A stretch of 64,000 nt of DNA, from contig JASBZB010000003.1 of assembly GCA_029983695.1 (NCBI GenBank), forward strand, positions 62,001 to 126,000, given 5' to 3'. Each line of letters opens with the position of its first letter. Within the stretch, counting starts at the first letter, position 1. The stretch is from Lutispora sp003527145. Lineage in GTDB: Bacteria; Bacillota; Clostridia; Lutisporales; Lutisporaceae. Positions 25,147 through 34,288 of this stretch are shown in pieces. A program made the translations under genes and the position numbers. The notes under the pieces are model-generated. The model was not told where the DNA came from, did not search any database, and was given only the letters and a program-made list of their open reading frames with translations.

Positions 25147-27126
25147 TTGAAAATTTTTACTTTAAAATTCAGGATCTCTCTTGTGGTTATTATTTTTACC
25201 ATCGCGCCCCTCTTCGTACAACTTTCTTTAAGCTTGAAATCATCTACAGAAAACATGACAGCAAGTATACAAGCTCTCAATGAATCGGTAAATAAGAGCT
25301 ACTTGGAGAAGTTTGACAATTACATCACCCAGACGACAAAGATTATAGAAATCATACCTCAATCTGCGGATCTATTATCTCTTGACCCTATTGGAAAGGA
25401 ACGGGCAATACGAAAGCTGGCTGCCTCCGATCAAAGCATAAAGCAAGCCACCTTAACTGATGAAAAGGGCAATATTCTCTTCTCCACAGACACATCCCTA
25501 AATGGAAGCGACGCAAGCCAAGAGGTTTGGTTTACAGAAGCTTTGGGAGGCAAACGCTACATTTCAAATTCGTTTTTCGACAAAAGGACAAAACTTCCGG
25601 TATTTATCATAGCTGTCCCTGTATTGGACCAGAGTCAAAAGCCTGCCGGAGTCATGAGCGCACATATCGGTTTTGACTACATACAAGGCATCTGTCAAAA
25701 GATACAAACAGGTGAGACAGGCTATACATATATAGTTGATAGAAATGGCGCAGTATTGGCTCACCCACAATACAAGGAAAAGGTCCTTAACGGCTATAAT
25801 GCGGTAACCAACATGATACAAGGAGCCACGAAGGTCATAAAAGGAGAGCGCGGTACCGGGCAGTACGAGAACAGTGAAGGCGAGAAAGTAATGGGTACAT
25901 ATGATGTCATACCGTCAACGGGATGGGGAGTGATCAGCGAGATAAAGCTTTGGGAAGTCTTACAGCCGGTGGAAAAGGAGAAAAACAGGTATGCAATTAT
26001 CGCAATCATATCATTTATTATTGCTGCTGCAGCAAGCTACTGGTTGGCCTTGATGATAACAAAGCCGCTTTTGGCAATGACTAAAGTGGCCGAGGAATAC
26101 CAAAATGGAATTCTTTCAAAGCGTATAACCGTCAAATCCAATGATGAAATCGGCAAGCTTCAAAGTTCTCTTAATTCTATGGCGGATTCCCTGGCGGGAA
26201 TCCTGACAGAAGTAAATAAAGCGGTAGAAGAAGTAACTGCTTTTTCTCAGGGCTTGAGTGAAAATGCCAATATCAGCGCCGCTTCGATTCAGGAGATCTC
26301 CGCCATCGTTGATCATGTGGCAGACGGGGCATCTTCACAGATCGGCTCGCTGGGTGAGACCACAAACATTGCCAATGAAGTATCTTCTTCTGTTGAAAGG
26401 GTGTCCGGGGATTCCAAGGAAGTAGCTGATTATGCCAGAGAAGCAGCACAGAGAGCTCAGGAAGGAACCGATAATATTAAAGCGGTCAATGAGAGCATGG
26501 AGACAATAAAGACTAATGTAGAAAATTCAGCTGCTTTGGTGGAGAAGCTTGGAGTAAAATCCTCAGAGGTTACAGGCATAGTAAATATCATCAGGGATAT
26601 TGCGGACAGAACCAATATGCTTGCCCTAAACGCCGCCATCGAAGCTGCCAGAGCAGGCGAAGCAGGGAGAGGCTTTGCTGTCGTGGCTGATGAAGTGAGG
26701 AACCTGGCGGATCAGACCAAGGAAGCCTCCATGGATATAGAGACGGTTATAAGTGAAATACAGAAGGAGACCCAGGATACTGTGGATGCCATGAATAAAG
26801 GATTGAATGATGTGGATCACAGTGCAGAAGCCATAAGAAAGGCTTATGGTGACTTTGATACCATAATTTCTATGATTCAATCCGTTTCGGAAAAAATTGT
26901 TGCCGTATCCGATTCTATCTATCATCTCAAGAATGATATGGACAGAATAATAGGATCATTGGATAATGTCAGCCAGATATCTGCTTCTACCTCTGAGGGG
27001 ACTCAGAACATTTTGGCGGGCACCGAAGAACAAGCCTCTGCTTTGCAGCAGATAAATGAATCCGCATCCAAGCTGAGCGAGATGGCAGAGAGCCTTCAAA
27101 AGACTGTTGGAAGGTTTAAATTATAG
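25147..27126 (+). CDS. Methyl-accepting chemotaxis protein with dCache sensor
   Basis: This 659-residue receptor has an N-terminal membrane helix, an extracellular dCache domain (about 35-270, with TGETGYTYIVDRNGAVLAHP) and a second membrane helix (about 280-305). A HAMP domain and a cytoplasmic signalling domain follow. The tip is intact: IADRTNMLALNAAIEAARAG and GFAVVADEVRNLA. It should report a small extracellular ligand to CheA/CheW and the flagellar motor. Translation starts at TTG 25147 behind CAGGGGGAAG. It is monocistronic and faces the threonine genes. Confidence 0.95.
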   Translation: MKIFTLKFRISLVVIIFTIAPLFVQLSLSLKSSTENMTASIQALNESVNKSYLEKFDNYITQTTKIIEIIPQSADLLSLDPIGKERAIRKLAASDQSIKQATLTDEKGNILFSTDTSLNGSDASQEVWFTEALGGKRYISNSFFDKRTKLPVFIIAVPVLDQSQKPAGVMSAHIGFDYIQGICQKIQTGETGYTYIVDRNGAVLAHPQYKEKVLNGYNAVTNMIQGATKVIKGERGTGQYENSEGEKVMGTYDVIPSTGWGVISEIKLWEVLQPVEKEKNRYAIIAIISFIIAAAASYWLALMITKPLLAMTKVAEEYQNGILSKRITVKSNDEIGKLQSSLNSMADSLAGILTEVNKAVEEVTAFSQGLSENANISAASIQEISAIVDHVADGASSQIGSLGETTNIANEVSSSVERVSGDSKEVADYAREAAQRAQEGTDNIKAVNESMETIKTNVENSAALVEKLGVKSSEVTGIVNIIRDIADRTNMLALNAAIEAARAGEAGRGFAVVADEVRNLADQTKEASMDIETVISEIQKETQDTVDAMNKGLNDVDHSAEAIRKAYGDFDTIISMIQSVSEKIVAVSDSIYHLKNDMDRIIGSLDNVSQISASTSEGTQNILAGTEEQASALQQINESASKLSEMAESLQKTVGRFKL

Positions 27127-27135
27127 GTTAAATTA

Positions 27136-27160
27136 AGGGAACGCATACAATGCGTTCCCT
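27136..27160. terminator. Hairpin between convergent genes
   Basis: AGGGAACGCA (27136-27145) pairs with TGCGTTCCCT (27151-27160). It has no clear T-run and lies between the chemoreceptor and thrB, which converge, so it may act in both directions. Confidence 0.7.
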
Positions 27161-28019
27161 ACACTATTTCCACTCCTATATTCGATGCACCGGCCGCCTT
27201 CAATGTCCAGCTGCCTGTCATGCCTTTCAAATACTCCTTCATGGCAGCCTCAAAGCCCATATCATCCGCCGGCAAAACCGCAATGATGGTGGGGCCGGCG
27301 CCGCTCAGGAATGCTGCCAGGGCACCCAGCGAATGAGCCCTGCCTGTTATTTCATCGAAGCCAGCTACTAAGCTCTTCCTATAGGGCTGATGAATGGCGT
27401 CCTTGCAGGCATATTTGAGCAGCTCTCCGTTCCCTGTGATCATAGCAGCAGTTAAGAGGGATGATCTGCTGATATTGAATACTCCGTCACCGAAGGCTAT
27501 TTCCTTCGGAAGCACCCCTCTGGACTGAGAGGTGGGAAGGGTAAATTCGGGATACATTACGGCATACTTAAAGCCCCCATAGGCCTCCTTGCGGAAATAA
27601 ACTACCCTGTCTCCGTCTTGAGAAGACACAGTGAAGCCTCCTAAAAAGGCGGGAACAATGTTATCGGGATGGCCCTCTATTTCAGTGCCTATTTTTATCA
27701 GCTCATCTATGGACAAATTTGCAGCGGACAGGACATTGCCGGCTGTGCAGCCTGCGGCGATACAAGCGGCACTGCTTCCCAAACCCCTGCAAATGGGTAT
27801 ATTGATCTCCTGTTCTATATGTAAAAAAGGCATAGCTTTTCCTACATAATCAAATATTCTTTTGGCAGACATATATATCAGATTATTCTCATCTTGAAAA
27901 TCCATATCCGCTTCAGCAAACCTTACCCTGTTCTCTATGTCCAAGGCCAGTCCCAGACAGTCAAAACCGGGCCCCAGATTAGCCGTTGTGGCTTTTACAG
28001 CAACTTCTATCATGCTCAC
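27159..28019 (-). CDS. thrB: Homoserine kinase
   Basis: This 286-residue GHMP kinase phosphorylates homoserine with ATP, the step before threonine synthase. The ATP loop PICRGLGSSAACIAAG, the N-terminal TTANLGPGFDCLGLAL and the C-terminal FLSGAGPTIIAVLP are the three family motifs. It is the last gene of a minus-strand group ACT-thrC-thrB, with only six bases between thrC and thrB. Homoserine dehydrogenase, often in the same operon, is not in this window. Confidence 0.95.
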   Translation of the reverse strand: MSMIEVAVKATTANLGPGFDCLGLALDIENRVRFAEADMDFQDENNLIYMSAKRIFDYVGKAMPFLHIEQEINIPICRGLGSSAACIAAGCTAGNVLSAANLSIDELIKIGTEIEGHPDNIVPAFLGGFTVSSQDGDRVVYFRKEAYGGFKYAVMYPEFTLPTSQSRGVLPKEIAFGDGVFNISRSSLLTAAMITGNGELLKYACKDAIHQPYRKSLVAGFDEITGRAHSLGALAAFLSGAGPTIIAVLPADDMGFEAAMKEYLKGMTGSWTLKAAGASNIGVEIV

Positions 28020-28025
28020 ACCGCC

Positions 28026-29069
28026 TCAGGACAGAATTTTCATCAAATCATCAATATTTGCGGATATCTTTTTAATATCGATTTCACGGTTCATGGCGGT
28101 ATCAGGATCCTTGAGGCCATTCCCTGTCAGTATGCAAACAACGGTCTTGCCGGAGAGATCATGAGTTTTGACATACTTCATTAAACCTGCAAGACTTGCA
28201 CAGGAAGCAGGCTCAGCGAATATGCCTTCACGGGAGGACAAAAGCCTGTATGCTTCCAGGATTTCCTCATCGGTTACTTTGTCTATGGCTCCTTGAGACT
28301 CTATGAGAGCAGCATTGGCTTTATCCCATGAAGCAGGGTTTCCTATCCTTATCGCCGTAGCGATGGTTTCAGGATTTTCAATCACTCTCCCTTCAACTAT
28401 AGGCGCAGCTCCTGCGGCTTGCACGCCCATCATCTTGGGAAGATGGTCTATCACATTGTTTTCCCTATATTCCTTGTAGCCCTTCCAGTAGGCAGAGATG
28501 TTTCCTGCATTTCCTACAGGCATGAATTGATAGTCAGGGGCTTCGCTCAGATCATCACAGATTTCAAAAGCTCCGGTTTTTTGCCCTTCGAGTCTGTAGG
28601 GGTTTATCGAATTTACTATGGTCACGGGAAACCTCTCGGCAGCCTCCTTGACCAAAGTGAGAGCTTGATCGAAATTGCCCTTTATCTGAATTATATCCGC
28701 TCCGTATACTATAGCCTGCGCCAGCTTTCCTAAGGCTACCTTTCCCTCCGGTATAAGCACGATGCACTTTATTCCGGCTCTTGCCGCATAGGCAGCTGCC
28801 GAAGCTGAGGTGTTGCCGGTGGAGGCACATATAACGGTTTTGGAGCCTTCACTGACGGCTTTGGTGATCGCGGCGGTCATACCTCTGTCCTTGAAGGAAC
28901 CCGTAGGATTGACCCCTTCATATTTGAAATAGAGATTGCAGTTTCCTACCGCATCATTCAAATTTCTTGAATGAATAAAGGGCGTATTTCCCTCATTAAG
29001 CGTAATTATATTCTCACAATAAATATCCTTTAAATAATCCTTGTATCTTTCTATTAAGCCCTTGTACAA
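28026..29069 (-). CDS. thrC: Threonine synthase
   Basis: This 347-residue PLP enzyme converts O-phosphohomoserine to threonine. The PLP lysine lies in NPTGSFKDRGMTAAI and the phosphate loop in CASTGNTSASAAAYAARAG. Length and motifs match the short, bacterial class of ThrC. It lies 12 bases after the ACT-domain gene and 6 bases before thrB on the minus strand, so the three are one operon. A GGAGG-type site precedes its ATG. Confidence 0.96.
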   Translation of the reverse strand: MYKGLIERYKDYLKDIYCENIITLNEGNTPFIHSRNLNDAVGNCNLYFKYEGVNPTGSFKDRGMTAAITKAVSEGSKTVICASTGNTSASAAAYAARAGIKCIVLIPEGKVALGKLAQAIVYGADIIQIKGNFDQALTLVKEAAERFPVTIVNSINPYRLEGQKTGAFEICDDLSEAPDYQFMPVGNAGNISAYWKGYKEYRENNVIDHLPKMMGVQAAGAAPIVEGRVIENPETIATAIRIGNPASWDKANAALIESQGAIDKVTDEEILEAYRLLSSREGIFAEPASCASLAGLMKYVKTHDLSGKTVVCILTGNGLKDPDTAMNREIDIKKISANIDDLMKILS

Positions 29070-29081
29070 TCTGTATGCCTC

Positions 29082-29522
29082 CTATTCCATGGCGATTATT
29101 TCAATCTTATTGCAGCCTTTCTTATCAGAAAGCTTTTTTACCAATTGATCCGGAGTGACATCCATTGCTTTGGTGTCCACCGTAATTGTCAGCGATGCCA
29201 CATCCATAACAGGTATGTTTTGATTTATAGTCAGTATATTTCCTTTTAGAGAAGCTATGACATTTATAATATCAGAAAGGACTCCCGGCTCATGCCTCAG
29301 AAGCATGAAAAGATTAACTATCCTGCCCCTCTCCTGAGTGGTGTAGTCAAATACCGTGTCCTTATATTTATAAAAAGTGCTGCGGCTCAGAGCTACCATC
29401 TCACAGGCCTGCTGTATGGTGACGGCATCTCCCCTTTTCAGCAGTCTTTTTGCATTTATTACCTTCTCAAAGACATCCGGCAACACATTGGATTGAACTA
29501 TAAGCATTCTATCCCCAGTCAT
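29082..29522 (-). CDS. ACT domain protein (UPF0735/PheB family)
   Basis: This 146-residue protein has an N-terminal helical region resembling a helix-turn-helix (GDAVTIQQACEMVALSRSTFYKYKD). A C-terminal ACT domain (about 70-145, with LRHEPGVLSDIINVIASLKGN) follows. Members of the UPF0735 family are often encoded with threonine or phenylalanine genes and are thought to sense an amino acid. It is first in the minus-strand threonine operon, so it may regulate the pathway by binding threonine or homoserine, which is inference. An AAGGGAGA site precedes the ATG. Confidence 0.85.
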   Translation of the reverse strand: MTGDRMLIVQSNVLPDVFEKVINAKRLLKRGDAVTIQQACEMVALSRSTFYKYKDTVFDYTTQERGRIVNLFMLLRHEPGVLSDIINVIASLKGNILTINQNIPVMDVASLTITVDTKAMDVTPDQLVKKLSDKKGCNKIEIIAME

Positions 29523-29610
29523 TTTTACATCTCCCTTCTGTACGCTTCATAAATACACTTGTCTATCACATGAACATATATTAGCACAAATACGGTAAGT
29601 TGGCAAGAAA

Positions 29611-29785
29611 GAACTCAGGACTCAGAGCTCAGATCTCAGGAACTAGGGTATTCCTCATGGGCCTTTTTTAAGAACACGGATTTACACGGCAATTGATGCA
29701 TTTATAACCACTGAAAGACGCTGGCTGTGTGCAGTCTGTCATTGTTCTCCGTTCCCCCATTTGCCTATTAGCCTATTTGCCCATT
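29611..29785. repeat. Composite dispersed repeat, copy 2
   Basis: It begins GAACTCAGGACTCAGAGCTCAG, followed by TAGGGTATTCC and GAACACGGATTTACACGG. It ends with the inverted arm GTTCTCCGTTCCCCC and CATTTGCC/CTATTTGCCC units that match copy 1 in reverse. It fills most of the 334 bases between the divergent ACT-domain and asparaginase genes. No gene is seen inside. Confidence 0.75.
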
Positions 29786-29856
29786 ACCTGATATTGAAAA
29801 ATCTTAAAAAGAAATGTATATTGGAAATGGATTATTTTTGTCGGGAGAGATGATAT

Positions 29857-30864
29857 ATGTCTGAAGTAGTGGTAAATGTCACCAGAGATCCTATAGTGGA
29901 GAATATCCACAGGGGTGATATCGTTGTTGTAAACGGGGAAGGCAGGACCGTCGCATATCTGGGAGATCCGGACAAATTTACCTGCATGCGCTCTGCTGCC
30001 AAGCCTTTTCAAGCCTGTGCAGTGCAAGAGAGCGGTGCCATTGACTATTTCGGTCTGACGGAGAGGGAACTGGCGGTAATGTGCGGTTCTCATTATGCAG
30101 AGGATTTCCATGTCATGGCGGTGCTTTCCATACTATTTAAAATTGGATTGGATGAGCGTTATCTGAAATGCGGCCTATCCTATTCTTTGAGTGAAAAGAT
30201 TACTATGGAGTATGTTAAAAAAGGCATTGAAAAGAAAAGCGTATTTCATAGCTGCTCCGGCAAGCATGCCGGTATGCTTGCTATGGCAATGAAGGAGGGC
30301 TTTGATGCCAACACCTATTTGAGCCCTGACAATCCGGTGCAGCAGAGGATATTGGGGCTGATAGCCGATTTTGCCGATATAGACAAAGAAGAAATAGAAA
30401 TAGCCATTGACGGCTGCGGCGCTCCTGTTCATGCGATGCCTATAAGCAATATGGCAAAGGCTTATATGAAGATGGCTAACCCTTCCCACCTTGAAGAAAA
30501 GCATGCTGCAGCCGCAAGAAAAATAGTTATGGCCATGACCGGCTATCCTGAAATGATTGCGGGCACAAGGGGCTTTGACAGCGAGCTTATGAGAATCACC
30601 CGAGGCAAGCTGGCAGCCAAGGTCGGATCGGATGGCGTATATTGTGTAGGTGCTGTTAGAAAGGATATCGGCATAGCCGTAAAAATAGAAGACGGCAATA
30701 TGCAGATATTATCCTCAGTGGTCATGGAGACCTTAAAGCAGCTTGAATTGATAAGCGATGAAGAGTTGGCAGAGCTCAAGCATTTTCATATCAGAGATAT
30801 AAAAAACAGTCAAGGAGATAAAATAGGAGAGATAAGGCCGATTTTTAGGTTGATAGGAAAATAG
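29857..30864 (+). CDS. L-asparaginase (Rhizobium etli AnsA / type III-like family)
   Basis: This 335-residue protein matches the asparaginase II family of the Rhizobium etli type, which is unrelated to the E. coli enzymes. The serine-lysine pair expected in the active site lies in CMRSAAKPFQACA, and CSGKHAGMLAMA and DGCGAPVHAMP are conserved. It should hydrolyse asparagine to aspartate and ammonia, feeding aspartate to the threonine branch whose genes lie next to it in the opposite direction. A GGGAGAGATGAT region precedes the ATG. Confidence 0.88.
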   Translation: MSEVVVNVTRDPIVENIHRGDIVVVNGEGRTVAYLGDPDKFTCMRSAAKPFQACAVQESGAIDYFGLTERELAVMCGSHYAEDFHVMAVLSILFKIGLDERYLKCGLSYSLSEKITMEYVKKGIEKKSVFHSCSGKHAGMLAMAMKEGFDANTYLSPDNPVQQRILGLIADFADIDKEEIEIAIDGCGAPVHAMPISNMAKAYMKMANPSHLEEKHAAAARKIVMAMTGYPEMIAGTRGFDSELMRITRGKLAAKVGSDGVYCVGAVRKDIGIAVKIEDGNMQILSSVVMETLKQLELISDEELAELKHFHIRDIKNSQGDKIGEIRPIFRLIGK

Positions 30865-30902
30865 GGGGAGACGGAATACCCCATAGAGAGAGGAGAGATT
30901 TT

Positions 30903-33047
30903 ATGAATATAGTAAATACCCTTAGCCTTGAATTAAATATCAAGCCATGGCAGATAGAGAATACCATAGAGCTTATAGATGCAGGCAATACCATACCTTT
31001 CATTGCAAGGTACAGGAAGGAACAGACAGGAGAGCTATCGGATACGCAATTAAGAGAATTGGGTGAAAGGCTGGAATACCTTAGAAATCTGGAGAACAGA
31101 AAGGCTGAAGTCATAAGGCTCATAGACGAGCAGGGCAAGCTCACAGATGAGCTGAAAGCAAAGATAGAAGCGGTAAAGGTGCTTCAGGAGGTGGAGGATT
31201 TATACCGGCCCTATAGGCCCAAAAAGAGGACCAGGGCTTCCATTGCGAAGGAAAAGGGGCTGGAGCCTCTGGCTCAACTATTATGGGAGCAGAAAAAATC
31301 CAATGAGAGCCTGGAGGAAATCGCATCCCAATACATAAATCAGGAGCTTGGAGTAGAAACCTGGGAAGATGCTTTAAAAGGAGCTATGGATATAATTGCT
31401 GAGGATATCTCGGACAATGCGGATTACAGAAAATTTATCAGGGAATTGACCTTTAATCTCGGCACCATAAGCACCAAGGGCTTGACGGAGGAAAAGTCCG
31501 AATACCAGATGTATTATGATTTTGCAGAGCCTATAAAGAAAATACCGTCTCATAGAGTATTGGCCATAAACAGAGGAGAAAAGGAGAAGATGCTTTCAGT
31601 CAAGATCGACGCACCTAAAGACAGAATAATACCCAAGCTGGAGGCAAGCATAATAATAGAAAGATCCCCCTATGGAACGATACTCAGCGATACGGCGCTG
31701 GATTCCTATGACAGGCTCATTGCTCCTTCTATAGAAAGAGAAATAAGAAATGAGCTCACAGAAAAAGCTGAGGAGCAAGCAATAAAGGTATTTGGAACCA
31801 ATTTAAAAAATTTACTGCTTCAGCCTCCCATAAAGGGAAAGAGTGTTATGGGCTTTGACCCTGCCTATAGGACCGGCTGCAAGATAGCCGTACTGGACGA
31901 TACAGGCAAGCTTTTGGATACCACGACGGTTTATGCCACACCTCCGCAGAATAAAGTGGAGGAAGCCAAAGAGGAATTGAAAAAGCTTATCAAAAAGCAT
32001 AATGTAGAGATAATTTCTCTGGGAAATGGTACGGCTTCAAGAGAATCTGAAAAAATATGCGCAGAGATCATAAAGGAAACGGATAAGCCCCTGCACTATA
32101 TTGTGGTCAATGAAGCAGGAGCTTCGGTGTACTCCGCATCTGAGCTGGCGGCAAAGGAATATCCGGATGTAAATGTTTCTTTAAGGGGTGCCATATCTAT
32201 AGGAAGAAGGCTCCAGGATCCTCTGGCGGAGCTGGTCAAAATAGATCCGAAATCCATAGGAGTAGGCCAATATCAGCATGATGTGTCTCAGAAAAATTTA
32301 TCGGGAGCCTTAAACGCTGTGGTGGAGGACTGCGTGAACTCTGTCGGGGTAGATCTGAATACTGCCACTCCGTCTCTTTTGCAATATGTATCCGGCATAA
32401 ACTCTGCAGTGGCAAAAAATTTGGTGGCCTATAGGGAAGAAGTCGGCAAGTTCAAGAGCCGAAAGGAGCTTTTGAAGGTGAAAAAGCTTGGAGAAAAGGC
32501 CTTCGAACAGTGCGCGGGCTTCCTGAGGATACCCGAATCCCAAAACATACTGGATAATACGGCAGTGCATCCTGAATCCTATGAAGCGGCTACGATACTG
32601 CTTGAAAAGCTGGGATGTGATAAAAGCGAGCCCAAATTACTGGCAGAAGTCCTGCAGCAGGTCAACGGCCTTAATGTTGAAAAGCTTTCGGAGGAGATAG
32701 GTGTAGGAGTGCCTACATTGAGGGATATAATAAAGGAACTGCAGAAGCCGGGCAGAGACCCAAGAGATGAGATGCCTAAGCCCATTTTTCATACCGATGT
32801 GCTGGAAATGAAGGACCTGAAGCCGGGCATGATACTTACAGGGACCGTGAGGAATGTAATAGATTTTGGAGCCTTTGTGGATATTGGCGTCCATCAGGAC
32901 GGTCTGGTCCATATATCGGAGCTGGCAGATAAATTTGTTAGGCGTCCCATGGAAGTTGTACAGGTTGGGGACATTGTAAAGGTCAAGGTGCTGGAGGTGG
33001 ATCTGGAAAGAAGCCGGATAAGCCTGAGCATGAAGGGCTTGAACTGA
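30903..33047 (+). CDS. tex: Tex-type RNA-binding transcription accessory protein
   Basis: This 714-residue protein has the Tex architecture: an N-terminal helical region, a YqgF-like nuclease-fold domain (VMGFDPAYRTGCKIAVLDDTG), helix-hairpin-helix motifs (NSVGVDLNTATPSLLQYVSG) and a C-terminal S1 RNA-binding domain (about 640-714). Tex is a conserved nucleic-acid-binding protein that affects transcription and toxin expression in some bacteria. Its exact role is unclear. A GAGAGGAGA site precedes the ATG. It starts 38 bases after the asparaginase stop. Confidence 0.95.
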   Translation: MNIVNTLSLELNIKPWQIENTIELIDAGNTIPFIARYRKEQTGELSDTQLRELGERLEYLRNLENRKAEVIRLIDEQGKLTDELKAKIEAVKVLQEVEDLYRPYRPKKRTRASIAKEKGLEPLAQLLWEQKKSNESLEEIASQYINQELGVETWEDALKGAMDIIAEDISDNADYRKFIRELTFNLGTISTKGLTEEKSEYQMYYDFAEPIKKIPSHRVLAINRGEKEKMLSVKIDAPKDRIIPKLEASIIIERSPYGTILSDTALDSYDRLIAPSIEREIRNELTEKAEEQAIKVFGTNLKNLLLQPPIKGKSVMGFDPAYRTGCKIAVLDDTGKLLDTTTVYATPPQNKVEEAKEELKKLIKKHNVEIISLGNGTASRESEKICAEIIKETDKPLHYIVVNEAGASVYSASELAAKEYPDVNVSLRGAISIGRRLQDPLAELVKIDPKSIGVGQYQHDVSQKNLSGALNAVVEDCVNSVGVDLNTATPSLLQYVSGINSAVAKNLVAYREEVGKFKSRKELLKVKKLGEKAFEQCAGFLRIPESQNILDNTAVHPESYEAATILLEKLGCDKSEPKLLAEVLQQVNGLNVEKLSEEIGVGVPTLRDIIKELQKPGRDPRDEMPKPIFHTDVLEMKDLKPGMILTGTVRNVIDFGAFVDIGVHQDGLVHISELADKFVRRPMEVVQVGDIVKVKVLEVDLERSRISLSMKGLN

Positions 33048-33227
33048 TCCGGTCCGCCGCCCTGAGCGGCAGCAAAGGAATGAAAAAAAAGGTATAATCG
33101 GAAGAAAAAGCAAAGAACCAATAAAACATTGTTTTAAAAAAAATATAAAACGACAACTGAATATAACAAAATTTGCCTTCCCACCTATAGTAATATAGTC
33201 CTGTAGAAAATAAGTCCTTTATACTAT

Positions 33228-33299
33228 ATGGGAGGCAATGAGATACACTTTCTAAATGGGCACCTGGAGTGTATTTAGCCAATGGTGCAACCGACCCAT
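33228..33299 (+). ncRNA. Cyclic di-GMP class II riboswitch
   Basis: The conserved class II elements are present in order. They are the AATGA near 33237-33241, the loop GGGCACCTG (33258-33266), TTAGCC (33275-33280) and GTGCAACCGACC (33285-33296). The stem ATACACT/AGTGTAT (33243-33249 with 33268-33274) encloses the loop, and the pseudoknot GCACC/GGTGC joins 33260-33264 with 33284-33288. The outer stem is ATGGG (33228-33232) with CCCAT (33295-33299). CCCAT is shared with the terminator that follows, so binding should prevent termination and turn on sipW and the genes after it. Confidence 0.9.
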
Positions 33300-33326
33300 C
33301 TACTTACAAATGTAGGTGGGTTTTTC
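33294..33326 (+). terminator. Riboswitch expression-platform terminator
   Basis: ACCCATCTAC (33294-33303) pairs with GTAGGTGGGT (33312-33321), with one G-U pair, and T's follow. Its 5' arm overlaps the last aptamer stem, so stem and terminator exclude each other. Confidence 0.9.
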
Positions 33327-33483
33327 TATGTGTGCCAGGCATGGCTTTAAAATAATTATTTTTCTCCTTCGATGGCGCTTATCATTTATTTGGAGCAAAT
33401 GCATAAAATATTTCCATAGAATAAAATTCTAAGGAATAAAAAAGATGGAAAAGTCAATACTATAGCTGCAAATATAGTAAAAA

Positions 33484-33503
33484 ATTCCTATGCATATAGG
33501 AAT
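33484..33503. promoter_or_regulatory. Palindrome in the sipW leader
   Basis: ATTCCTAT and ATAGGAAT flank a GCAT loop. It is flanked by A-rich DNA and lies 65 bases before the sipW start. It could be a protein-binding site or an RNA hairpin. Confidence 0.4.
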
Positions 33504-33567
33504 AAAACCTTATTCATGTCCATATATTTAACTAAAAAAATCAGAGGGATACGGGGGGAAGGAACGA

Positions 33568-34134
33568 TTGATAAAAAAGTATATCAAAATATTCTTTGAT
33601 GTGGTCTGTGCAGCCTTGGTTTTGTGCCTTGCACTTTTTATTTTTTCCTCTTTCAAAGCGAAATCAGATCCAAAGCATGTTCCCGGTATCGGAAGCTTCA
33701 AATTTATGTATGTTCTGACGGGCAGCATGAGCCCTGCTATTAAGCCGGGAGATATGATAATAACAAAGGCTGTAAAGATGGAGGAACTGGATAAAGGGGA
33801 TATCATAACCTTTAGAGCCTCCGGAAACACATTGGTGACTCACAGGATAACAGATAAAAATCCGGACGGAAGCTTTGTCACCAAAGGAGATGCTAATAAC
33901 GTAGAGGATTTAGACCTTAAGGCCAATAGCGAAAACATCGTAGGCAAATACATTTTCAGGATACCCAAAGGGGGATATGTGACCAAATTCATCCAGACTC
34001 CCATCGGCATGGTGCTTTTTATATTGGTACCCGTAGGGGTGCTGGCTGGAGGAGAGATAAAGAATTTTCTAAAAGAGATGGATAAAGAAGAAAAGAGTAA
34101 GAAAGAAGAAAAAGCTGAGGATATAAGGGGCTAG
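33568..34134 (+). CDS. sipW: SipW-type (ER-type) signal peptidase I
   Basis: This 188-residue membrane protease has two hydrophobic segments (about 8-28 and 143-160). The ER-type catalytic pair is Ser53 in LTGSMSPAIKPGD and His92 in LVTHRITD, in place of the lysine of ordinary bacterial peptidases, and a conserved TKGDANN follows. SipW enzymes cleave signal peptides of TasA/camelysin-type proteins, and three such substrates are encoded just downstream. Translation starts at TTG 33568 behind GGGGGGAAGG. The lysine- and glutamate-rich tail is cytoplasmic or disordered. The gene follows the cyclic di-GMP riboswitch. Confidence 0.93.
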   Translation: MIKKYIKIFFDVVCAALVLCLALFIFSSFKAKSDPKHVPGIGSFKFMYVLTGSMSPAIKPGDMIITKAVKMEELDKGDIITFRASGNTLVTHRITDKNPDGSFVTKGDANNVEDLDLKANSENIVGKYIFRIPKGGYVTKFIQTPIGMVLFILVPVGVLAGGEIKNFLKEMDKEEKSKKEEKAEDIRG

Positions 34135-34288
34135 CCCTTTATCAACATATATGCCCGTTAAGGATATGAAAAATACATGGGAAAGGAGTAATTTGGATAA
34201 CAATGAATTTTTTCGTTAAAGATGGAGGATGACAGGGCTTAGGTTTCGGTATCAAAAAAAATAATTTAAAAATTGGGAGGAAGAAAAA

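Noticed and set aside
33173..33326. T-box leader
   Set aside because: GGTGCAACCG looks a little like the T-box core, but there is no specifier stem and no aminoacylation-related gene follows. The class II cyclic di-GMP consensus fits much better.
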